Below the pieces are notes generated by a model. The model was not told the DNA's origin, did no database searches, and was given only the letters and a program-made list of their open reading frames with translations. Both the position numbers and the translations under genes were made by a program. From Pyrinomonadaceae bacterium (lineage in GTDB: Bacteria > Acidobacteriota > Blastocatellia > Pyrinomonadales > Pyrinomonadaceae), in assembly GCA_013812565.1 (NCBI GenBank), contig JACCTF010000535.1, positions 1-5,966 of the forward strand: a stretch of DNA of 5,966 nucleotides, given 5' to 3'. Positions 1 through 5,372 of this stretch are shown here, in pieces (position 1 is the first letter of the stretch; every line of letters starts with the position of its first letter).

Positions 1-360
1 TGCCATCACGGTTTGCAGCGCATGCCAATGGTCGGGCGTGGAGATGACGACAGCGTTGATGTCTTTGCGATCCAGAATCTTTCGGAAATCTTTGTACTTT
101 TCCGCGTTCGGAGCAATGGCCGCGGCCTTCTCTAAATTGGGGGCATACACATCGCAGATGGCCGCAACGCTTGCATCCATCTGCTTGAGCATGCTCTTCA
201 TGTTGCCTTGTCCCTGGCGGCCTGTGCCGATGATGCCCAGAACAATGCGGTCATTGGCCGAAGCGGTCTGGGCTAACGCTTCCTTCAAGGTGATACTAGC
301 GCCGACTGCGCTCGCTGCCTCCCATTTAACGAACTCGCGACGCTCGATTTTGTCAGTCAT
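1..360 (-). CDS. Gfo/Idh/MocA-family NAD(P)-dependent oxidoreductase, N-terminal part (runs off left edge)
   Basis: The first 120 codons of a minus-strand gene are visible, and its C-terminus lies beyond position 1. After the leader there is a Rossmann fold. The beta strand and glycine loop LGIIGTGRQGQG (residues 41-52) holds GTGRQG as the dinucleotide-binding GxGxxG. An acidic residue ends the second strand (ICD, D70), which usually favours NAD. STPDHWHA (107-114) is the hallmark of this family, whose members oxidise or reduce sugars and cyclitols. The start is ATG at 360, supported by AAGGAG five bases upstream (366-371 on the plus strand). The N-terminus carries ERREFVK, close to the Tat consensus, followed by an Ala-rich stretch and ALAQTASA. 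The stretch is short and is broken by Lys and Glu, so export is uncertain. The gene is divergent from the hydrolase at 844. Substrate cannot be told because the substrate domain is missing. The family call is firm. Confidence 0.93.
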   Translation of the reverse strand, partial: MTDKIERREFVKWEAASAVGASITLKEALAQTASANDRIVLGIIGTGRQGQGNMKSMLKQMDASVAAICDVYAPNLEKAAAIAPNAEKYKDFRKILDRKDINAVVISTPDHWHALQTVMA

Positions 361-628
361 GTGAACTCCTTAACGTGAAAGTAATGCGGTTAATCTGCGT
401 GCCTTTGCCGGAAGACAAAGCGACGGGGTTAGAAACACGGTTGATGAAGTGCGGGTCAAGAGCTTGTAACTGTAGTGCAACTATGATTCGAGAGAGACGT
501 ATCTTCAGTGCTACAAGTGTGACGCACAAGAAGCTTGGAAACGCGGCTGCGATTTTACTTCCAGCACAGAAAAGATCAAGCGTGATCGCTCTTCACCAAG
601 CTAATGCATTGATGTTCGCGTGTTAATT

Positions 629-645
629 TAGCTTGATCAAAGCTA
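629..645. promoter_or_regulatory. 17-bp inverted repeat, possible operator
   Basis: TAGCTT-GATCA-AAGCTA has perfect 6-bp arms around a 5-bp centre. It overlaps the -35-like TTGATC of the candidate promoter, where a dimeric repressor could act. No regulator gene lies in the window and no second copy was found, so the operator role is inference only. Confidence 0.25.
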
Positions 646-659
646 CGGACAGTTATAAA
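633..659 (+). promoter_or_regulatory. Candidate sigma-70-type promoter for the secreted hydrolase
   Basis: TTGATC (633-638, four matches to TTGACA) is followed after 15 bp by TATAAA (654-659, five matches to TATAAT). The spacer is shorter than the preferred 17 bp. If used, it would give a leader of roughly 175 nt containing the nested inverted repeat at 674-779. It is the best match I saw in this gap, but the call is weak. Confidence 0.3.
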
Positions 660-673
660 GTCGCCGGACGATC

Positions 674-779
674 ATCCACAAAGGAAACAAAGTGACACAA
701 AGCAAAACGATAACAGAGTTGGATTAGCAACTCTGTTTCACCGTCTATCTTCTGATTCTCTTTGTGCTCTTTTGTGGAT
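674..779. repeat. Nested inverted repeat of CACAAAG type
   Basis: The outer arms are 674-695 and 757-779. They begin with a perfect 9-bp match (ATCCACAAA / TTTGTGGAT) and continue as an imperfect match through ACAAAG, with one gap. Inside, 712-721 and 728-737 form a perfect 10-bp stem (AACAGAGTTG / CAACTCTGTT) around the 6-nt loop GATTAG. The left arm repeats a CAAAG motif at intervals of about 8-10 bp. The element lies in the probable leader of the hydrolase gene. No T-tract follows the inner stem, so it is not a canonical terminator. It resembles the repeats at 2498-2523 and 5266-5364. It may be a dispersed palindromic repeat or a structured leader. Confidence 0.7.
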
Positions 780-843
780 AGTTCCTGTGTCTCATGCTTG
801 AATCTTTCGATTTAGTAGAATGATTATCAAGGAGAAGAGAACG

Positions 844-2448
844 ATGCGAACACGAGCGGTAATCGTCGGCATGCTTATCATGACAGTGATTGTCATTGCG
901 ACACTTGCGGCGGCCGGGCAGAAGAACAACAAAGCATCAAGAGAGTCGCGCCGTATTACGCGCGCACAACTCGAAGACAAGATTCGCGGCGGCTGGGCCG
1001 GGCAGATGATCGGCGTCAGCTATGGCGCGCCCACCGAGTTCAAGTCGAACGGTAAGATCATCGAAGACAACATCGGTAATTACCGGGAGTGGACGCCCAA
1101 GCGCATCGAGAATGCGATTGTTCAGGATGATCTTTATGTCGAGATGACGTTCGCCGAGGTGATGGACGCGCAAGGGCTCGAGGCGACGACCGAGCAGTAC
1201 GGTGAAATGTTCAAAAACTCGAAGTACCAGCTTTGGCATGCCAACGCCGGGGCGAGAAGACTTCTCAATCGCGGCATCAAAGCGCCGCTCTCCGGTGATC
1301 CCCGCTTTAACATCCACGCCAACGACATCGACTTTCAGATTGAAGCAGACTTCATCGGCCTCATGACTCCGGGGTTGCCTCAGGAAGCCAACAAATACTG
1401 CGACCGCGTAGGCCGTGTGATGAACTACGGCGATGGTCTCTATGGGGGCATGTTCGTCACAGGGATGTACGCGGCGGCCTTCTTTGAAAACGATCCGCGC
1501 AAAGTGGTCGAGCAGGGACTGGCATCGATTCCGGCGAAGAGCGGCTACGCCGGAGTGATTGGCGATGTTCTCAAATGGTCGGCCCAGCATCCGGATGACT
1601 GGACCAGAACATGGGCGCTGCTCAAAGAAAAGTGGGACCGCGATGATCCGTGCACAGATGGAGCGTTGCGACCTTTCAATATCGACGCGCGTTTGAACGG
1701 CGCACACATCGCGCTTGGATTGCTGTATGGCAAAGGCGACTTTATGAAGACTTTGGATGTCTCGACGCGCGCTGGGCAGGATTCGGATTGCAACCCATCG
1801 AATGCCGTCGGCGTGCTCGGCGTGATGCTCGGCTATGGCGGGATACCTGATGAGTGGAAAAGCGGAATTGCAGCGATTGCCGATAAGAAATTTGACTATA
1901 CCAACTATTCTTTCAACGACATCACACGATCAACTGTTGAACGCGCACTCAAAGTTGTGCAGGGAGCGGGCGGCACAGTGAAGGGAAGTGAAGTGATCAT
2001 TCCCTATCAAGCGCCGAAAGCGCCGAAGTTGGAGCAGTGGGATATGGGCGTTCCTGATAAACGAATTGAGGCTAAGGACGCGGCATGGAGTTGGAAGGGC
2101 GGATGGACAGAAGAGATGCGCGGCGGCGGCGACCAGAAGCGGTTCGCCGGGATGCAGGCAAGCGGAGCCGGAGCCGAAACGACGCTCGCCTTTAACGGCA
2201 CTGCCGTCGCGCTCGTCGGCAACCATTCGCAGGCAGGCGGTCGCGCCGATGTCTTCCTCGACGACAAGAAGATGGGCGAGATTGATTCTTACATTACTGA
2301 GCGAACTCACGACAATGATTTGTGGCATGCATACGATCTTCGCCCTGGGCCACACACGCTGAAGATCGTGACGCGCAATGATGCCGATGTACGATCCAAG
2401 GGCAAACATGTGCTGATCGAATCGGCTATCGTTTACCGCGCGCGGTGA
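844..2448 (+). CDS. Secreted ADP-ribosylglycohydrolase-family protein with C-terminal beta-rich domain
   Basis: The protein is 534 aa from ATG 844, which has AAGGAG at 829-834 nine bases upstream. The in-frame ATG at 820 would put that ribosome site inside the gene and add eight polar residues before the signal peptide. Residues 1-24 form a signal peptide (Arg residues, long hydrophobic run, LAAAG). Residues of about 38-375 match the ADP-ribosylglycohydrolase (PF03747) fold. IRGGWAGQMIGVSYGAPTEF is the N-terminal motif. QDDL (94-97) stands where the family has TDDT. IDFQIEADFIGLM (162-174) and MNYGDGLYGGMF (193-204) are typical of a Bacteroidetes-like subfamily. GQDSDCNPSNAVG (311-323) supplies the second metal-binding Asp pair. 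Four candidate metal-binding Asp residues (95, 96, 313, 315) are present. Residues of about 405-534 look like a beta-sandwich, possibly carbohydrate-binding (ADVFLDDKKMGEID, PGPHTLKIV). The likely chemistry is hydrolysis of a glycosidic bond to ribose or a similar sugar outside the cytoplasm. This is inferred from the family and from the ribokinase neighbour. The substrate is unknown. Confidence 0.9.
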   Translation: MRTRAVIVGMLIMTVIVIATLAAAGQKNNKASRESRRITRAQLEDKIRGGWAGQMIGVSYGAPTEFKSNGKIIEDNIGNYREWTPKRIENAIVQDDLYVEMTFAEVMDAQGLEATTEQYGEMFKNSKYQLWHANAGARRLLNRGIKAPLSGDPRFNIHANDIDFQIEADFIGLMTPGLPQEANKYCDRVGRVMNYGDGLYGGMFVTGMYAAAFFENDPRKVVEQGLASIPAKSGYAGVIGDVLKWSAQHPDDWTRTWALLKEKWDRDDPCTDGALRPFNIDARLNGAHIALGLLYGKGDFMKTLDVSTRAGQDSDCNPSNAVGVLGVMLGYGGIPDEWKSGIAAIADKKFDYTNYSFNDITRSTVERALKVVQGAGGTVKGSEVIIPYQAPKAPKLEQWDMGVPDKRIEAKDAAWSWKGGWTEEMRGGGDQKRFAGMQASGAGAETTLAFNGTAVALVGNHSQAGGRADVFLDDKKMGEIDSYITERTHDNDLWHAYDLRPGPHTLKIVTRNDADVRSKGKHVLIESAIVYRAR

Positions 2449-2473
2449 TGAGTACAAGACTCTTTGTAGCCTT

Positions 2474-2489
2474 CCTCATTCGAATGAGG
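2474..2489. other. Perfect 16-bp palindrome downstream of the hydrolase gene
   Basis: CCTCATTCGAATGAGG equals its own reverse complement and begins 25 bp past the hydrolase stop. As RNA it would form a 6-bp stem with a UCGA loop. No T-run follows (CAAAAGC), so it is at best a weak terminator or 3'-end stabiliser. A protein-binding site is equally possible. Confidence 0.4.
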
Positions 2490-2497
2490 CAAAAGCT

Positions 2498-2523
2498 TTA
2501 ACACAGAGATCACAGAGGCGCAG
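2498..2523. repeat. CACAGAG-type repeat, half element
   Basis: Two CACAGAG units occur at 2502-2508 and 2511-2517, followed by a degenerate GCGCAG. The composition matches the left arm of the element at 5266-5364. No matching right arm (CTCTGTG) follows before the lipoprotein gene, so this appears to be a half or decayed copy. Confidence 0.5.
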
Positions 2524-2589
2524 TTCTTCTCCTAAAAATTCCGTTTATCTGCAATTCGCCACGTGTTGCGGCGCATGGGTGATGTCGAT

Positions 2590-3555
2590 ATGAAGCGAAA
2601 AAACCTACAGTATCGCCTTGTGCTGTTATGCACCCTGCTCGTTTTGGTTAGTTGCCAACAAGCTCAACAAGAGCAGCGGGAGACTCCCGGCAAGCTGCGG
2701 ATCGCGCTGGTGATGAAGTCGTTAGCCAACGAGTTTTTCCAAACAATGGAGAACGGCGCACGCGGACATCAGAGAGCGCACGCGGCGGATTATGAATTGA
2801 TCGCCAACGGGATCAAGGACGAGCAGGATGTGAGCCGCCAGATTGATCTCGTCGAACAGATGATCGCGCAGCGTGTGGGCGCTATTGTGATTGCCCCGGC
2901 TGATTCCAAGGCGCTCGCCTCCGTGTGCAAGAAGGCGCTTGATGCCGGAATCCCCGTCATCAATATAGACAACAAACTGGACGGGGCGGTGCTCGCCGAA
3001 AGAAATCTAAAGATTCCTTTCGTTGGACCCGACAACCGTAAAGGCGCGCGCGTCGTCGGCGACTACCTGGCGAAACGGTTAAAGCCGGGAGATAGAGTGG
3101 CGATCATCGAAGGAGTGCCGACGGCCTTCAATTCCGTTGAGCGGCGGCGTGGCTTCGAAGATGCGATGAATGCAGGCGGCATGGTAATCGCCAGCACGCA
3201 ATCCGGGAGTTGGGAGACGACCCGCGCCAACCAAGTTGTTTCAGCTCTGATCACGGAACAGCCCGATCTGAAAGCGATTCTATGCGCTAACGATCAGATG
3301 GCCCTCGGCGCTGTGGCCGCGCTCCGGGCAGCGGGCAAAGCGGATCAAATACTGGTGGTCGGATTCGACAACATCTTTGCCGTTCAGCAGTTGATCAAAG
3401 ACGAACGCATCTTAGCCACCGCAGATCAACACGGCGACAAGCTTGCGGTCTACGGCATCGAGTACGCGCTGGAGATCATTCGCGGCCAGAGCACGCCGCA
3501 GGATCGAGAAACTCCCGTCGACCTCATCACAGCGCAAAATCTGCCGGGCAAATAA
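2590..3555 (+). CDS. Ribose-type sugar-binding lipoprotein (periplasmic binding protein, ABC type)
   Basis: The protein is 321 aa. I chose ATG 2590 over the in-frame GTG 2563 and ATG 2575 because GGGTGA lies seven bases upstream and MKRK then opens a normal lipoprotein signal. LVSC (19-22) is the lipobox, so Cys22 would be lipidated and the protein membrane-anchored. The rest is a type I periplasmic binding fold close to E. coli RbsB, aligned from memory. KSLANEFF (43-50) supplies the stacking Phe pair, NIDN holds D127, NSVERRRGF holds R185, CANDQMALG holds N234, VVGFD holds D260 and ATADQ holds Q280. These match RbsB ribose contacts F15/F16, D89, R141, N190, D215 and Q235. Two other contacts differ: Ala102 stands for N64 and Asn128 for R90. 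The ligand is therefore ribose or a related pentose or hexose. The gene lies between the hydrolase and the ribokinase. No ABC ATPase or permease is nearby, so transport would need components encoded elsewhere, or the protein serves sensing or chemotaxis. Confidence 0.9.
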   Translation: MKRKNLQYRLVLLCTLLVLVSCQQAQQEQRETPGKLRIALVMKSLANEFFQTMENGARGHQRAHAADYELIANGIKDEQDVSRQIDLVEQMIAQRVGAIVIAPADSKALASVCKKALDAGIPVINIDNKLDGAVLAERNLKIPFVGPDNRKGARVVGDYLAKRLKPGDRVAIIEGVPTAFNSVERRRGFEDAMNAGGMVIASTQSGSWETTRANQVVSALITEQPDLKAILCANDQMALGAVAALRAAGKADQILVVGFDNIFAVQQLIKDERILATADQHGDKLAVYGIEYALEIIRGQSTPQDRETPVDLITAQNLPGK

Positions 3556-3627
3556 GTTCAAGGTTCAAGGTTCAAGGTCGAAACCATTCCTATCTTGACC
3601 TTGGACTTTGAACCTTGAACTTTGAAC
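3556..3627. repeat. 7-bp-periodic inverted repeat (GTTCAAG heptads), long hairpin
   Basis: The repeat starts directly after the TAA of the lipoprotein gene. The left arm is three exact tandem GTTCAAG heptads (3556-3576). The right arm is four heptads of consensus YTTGAAC (3600-3627), the first degenerate. The arms pair over 21 bp. The two differences between the arms both give G-U wobbles in plus-strand RNA, so the transcript can form an unbroken stem. It ends 18 bp before the ribokinase ATG. It could attenuate or stabilise mRNA between the two genes. No clear T-tract follows, although CTTCTTGTT is T-rich. Confidence 0.85.
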
Positions 3628-3645
3628 TTCTTGTTACATTCAAAT

Positions 3646-4590
3646 ATGAAGAAACGCATCGTTGTGATCGGCAGCCTAAACGCTGATTTCGTCGTAAGCG
3701 TGCATCGCTTTCCGCTCCCCGGCGAGACGGTTGTGGGCCACAGTTTTACCGTCTTTCCTGGAGGTAAAGGAGCGAATCAAGCGTATGCCGCGGCTCGGCT
3801 TGGCGGAACTGTCAGCATGGTGGGGCGGGTCGGCACGGACGCACAAGGTTCGTGGTTGCGAGAACACCTTGAAGCTGCCGGTGTGGATGTGAACTTCGTT
3901 GGAGAGGACAGGACTGTGTCGAGCGGAGTGGCGAGCATTTCGATTGATCATGCCGGGCAGAACAGCATTGTGATCGTGCCCGGAGCAAACGGCACGTTCG
4001 GGGTGGAGCAGTTGATCGAGAGCCGGGAGTTGATCGCATCGGCGGCAATCGTTTTATTGCAGCTTGAGATTCCGATTGAGACGGTGTACGAGGCCGCGCG
4101 TCTGGCGAAAGAGGCGGGTGCGCTTGTCATACTCGATCCCGCTCCGGCAGTTGAGGTTTCAAACGACTTGCTGGCGCTGGTCGATTACCTAACTCCAAAC
4201 GAAACTGAACTTGCAACGCTCGTTGGAATGCCGCTCGAAGTGGAGTTCGACGAACGAAGCATTGCGGCTCGCGCACGGGAGTTGCGAGCACGCGGCGCGC
4301 GGAAAGTGATCGTCAAACTGGGTGTTCGCGGGGCTTTGTTGGTTACTCAAGATGAGGAACAGTTATGGCCCGCGCTGAAGGTTGCGACGGTTGACACCAC
4401 GGCGGCGGGCGATTGGTTTAACGCAGCACTGGCCGTGGCACTGGCTGCGGGAGAAGCGGAAACAAAGGCTGGAATGTTTGCGACCGCCGCCGCTGCATGT
4501 GCTGTGATGCGCAAGGGAGCGCAGCCGGGCGAACTGACCCGTGCTGAAGTCGAAGAACTGCTGAAGCGACAACAAAGCACAAGCTGCTAA
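3646..4590 (+). CDS. rbsK: Ribokinase (PfkB family)
   Basis: The protein is 314 aa, close to the usual ribokinase length of about 309. It phosphorylates D-ribose to ribose 5-phosphate with ATP in the cytoplasm. Features align with E. coli RbsK. GSLNADFVV (9-17) holds substrate-binding N12 and D14. FPGGKGANQAYAAARLGG (37-54) is PfkB signature 1. QLEIP holds E141, and TPNETE (183-188) is also present. TTAAGDWFNA (251-260) is signature 2, with catalytic base D256. RKGAQP (289-294) closes the family pattern. The residue after the catalytic Asp is Trp257, where the family normally has Thr, Ala or Cys. The start is ATG 3646, because MKKRIVVIGSLNAD is the standard beginning. The upstream in-frame TTG at 3622 lies inside the inverted repeat and would add eight residues that do not fit. 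No Shine-Dalgarno sequence precedes the ATG. The gene follows the ribose-type binding lipoprotein and converges on the Uma2 gene. Another pentose or nucleoside substrate is possible. Confidence 0.95.
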   Translation: MKKRIVVIGSLNADFVVSVHRFPLPGETVVGHSFTVFPGGKGANQAYAAARLGGTVSMVGRVGTDAQGSWLREHLEAAGVDVNFVGEDRTVSSGVASISIDHAGQNSIVIVPGANGTFGVEQLIESRELIASAAIVLLQLEIPIETVYEAARLAKEAGALVILDPAPAVEVSNDLLALVDYLTPNETELATLVGMPLEVEFDERSIAARARELRARGARKVIVKLGVRGALLVTQDEEQLWPALKVATVDTTAAGDWFNAALAVALAAGEAETKAGMFATAAAACAVMRKGAQPGELTRAEVEELLKRQQSTSC

Positions 4591-4601
4591 GTGCGGCGTA
4601 G

Positions 4602-5162
4602 TTAGCCAAGGATTCTGTTGATCTCAATGGAGATGCCAGGTAACAACTGGGGCGAGATAGACTCTCCACGCTTATATAGGCGGGTATGTTGATAGCTCCC
4701 GTTCACCGGCTCTGCATAAGCTTCAACTGTGTCAGCAGGGAAATTCGCAATCCATACTTCAGGAATCTCTGAACGAGCATACGCCGGCAGTTTTATGCCC
4801 CGATCATATTCAACGGAAGTATCCGCAATCTCGATCACCAGCAATACGTCTCTTGAGGTTGGATGACTTTGAGCATAGAAATCGACGCGCGGTTTCAGCA
4901 ATGCTATATCAGGCTCTGGTTCAGAAAAGTTGTTGAGCAAGATTGGGTCTTGCACGCTGACAATGGCGATTTGCCCAACAAGGCTATTGAGCAAAGTATT
5001 GAGGCGCTTAACACTTGCAGCGTGGCGACTACCGATTGGACTCATCTTAAGAATTTCACCTTCGATAAGCTCAACACGATCATCCTCCGACAGGATTCCG
5101 GCCTCTGCCATCCTGTGGTATTCATCAACTGTAAAGTATCGTCTTGCAACTTGGACTGACAT
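4602..5162 (-). CDS. Uma2 family protein (PD-(D/E)XK-like nuclease fold, formerly DUF820)
   Basis: The 186-aa length is normal for Uma2 (PF05685). The order of motifs is: YFTVDEYHRMAEAGIL near the start; RVELIEGEIL (29-38), including E31; MSPIGSRHA (40-48) with H47; EPEPDIALL (81-89) with D85; LLVIEIADTS (107-116) with E111; YDRGIKLPAYA (119-129) with K124; and IPEVWIAN (133-140). D85, E111 and K124 fit the nuclease-like active-site layout, so the protein is probably not degenerate. The start is ATG 5162, with AAGGT eight bases upstream (5171-5175). Uma2 proteins are numerous in cyanobacteria, Chloroflexota and some Acidobacteriota, and their biological role is not established. Here the gene stands alone, convergent with the ribokinase, with 11 bp between the stops and no recognisable terminator there. 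It has no evident link to the sugar genes. Confidence 0.92.
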   Translation of the reverse strand: MSVQVARRYFTVDEYHRMAEAGILSEDDRVELIEGEILKMSPIGSRHAASVKRLNTLLNSLVGQIAIVSVQDPILLNNFSEPEPDIALLKPRVDFYAQSHPTSRDVLLVIEIADTSVEYDRGIKLPAYARSEIPEVWIANFPADTVEAYAEPVNGSYQHTRLYKRGESISPQLLPGISIEINRILG

Positions 5163-5265
5163 GATGGCTTACCTTATTTATGAATTCACGTTAACAACTT
5201 GACCAAGATATTAGCATGGTAGCCGCAGAGAGGATGGGGCATCTAACTACACGGTAGAAGAAACT

Positions 5266-5364
5266 TCACCACAGAGACCGGAGAGGAGCATAGAGGTTGC
5301 ACAGAGAAAACTTTCCTCAGAGTGTTCTGCAACTTCTGTGTTTAGTCTTGCTCTCCTTGTGTGA
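5266..5364. repeat. Imperfect palindromic CACAGAG-type repeat
   Basis: The ends TCAC (5266-5269) and GTGA (5361-5364) are complementary. The left half carries CACAGAG at 5270-5276 and 5301-5307, with GAGAGGA between; the right half has TTCTGTG and CTCTCCTTGTGTG. A solid 10-bp inner stem pairs 5292-5301 (AGAGGTTGCA) with 5328-5337 (TGCAACTTCT), with one wobble. It lies 8 bp beyond the mtgA stop, in the gap before the Uma2 gene. It could act as a 3'-end structure for mtgA, or be a dispersed repeat related to those at 674-779 and 2498-2523. Confidence 0.6.
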
Positions 5365-5372
5365 CAGATCAA

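Larger units (their letters stand above)
361..843. other. Divergent intergenic region, no convincing gene
   Basis: This gap separates the oxidoreductase start from the hydrolase start, so it should hold both promoters. The left part (about 372-600) shows nothing I can support beyond the oxidoreductase ribosome site. An 83-codon frame at 375-626 lacks a ribosome site and any recognisable motif. The right part is AT-richer and holds a 17-bp inverted repeat (629-645), a candidate promoter (633-659) and a large nested inverted repeat (674-779), each listed separately. No tRNA or other known RNA was recognised. Confidence 0.6.

Noticed and set aside
366..540. Promoter for the oxidoreductase on the minus strand
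   Set aside because: A TTGACC-like -35 is visible, but no acceptable -10 lies at normal spacing, so I do not call it.
375..626. 83-codon open frame in the divergent gap
   Set aside because: It begins with GTG without a ribosome site, overlaps the presumed promoter region of the oxidoreductase, and has no recognisable domain.
820..843. Earlier ATG start for the hydrolase
   Set aside because: The good AAGGAG at 829-834 serves ATG 844, which also begins a standard signal peptide.
937..1707. Long open frame (256 codons) on the minus strand
   Set aside because: It lies wholly antisense to the well-supported hydrolase gene, has no recognisable motif, and is explained by base composition of the coding strand.
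1930..2457. 175-codon open frame on the minus strand
   Set aside because: It is antisense to the C-terminal part of the hydrolase, with no recognised family or ribosome site. I treat it as a shadow.
2563..2589. Earlier GTG/ATG starts for the binding lipoprotein
   Set aside because: The extra residues would precede the MKRK lipoprotein signal and have no better ribosome site.
3556..3627. Possible CRISPR-like array
   Set aside because: The units are 7 bp, contiguous and inverted in the second half, with no spacers. This is a hairpin repeat and not a CRISPR.
4586..4606. GCTAA...TTAGC hairpin spanning both convergent stop codons
   Set aside because: The stem is only 5 bp with an 11-nt loop and no T-tract. 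Complementarity of the two TAA stops explains much of it.
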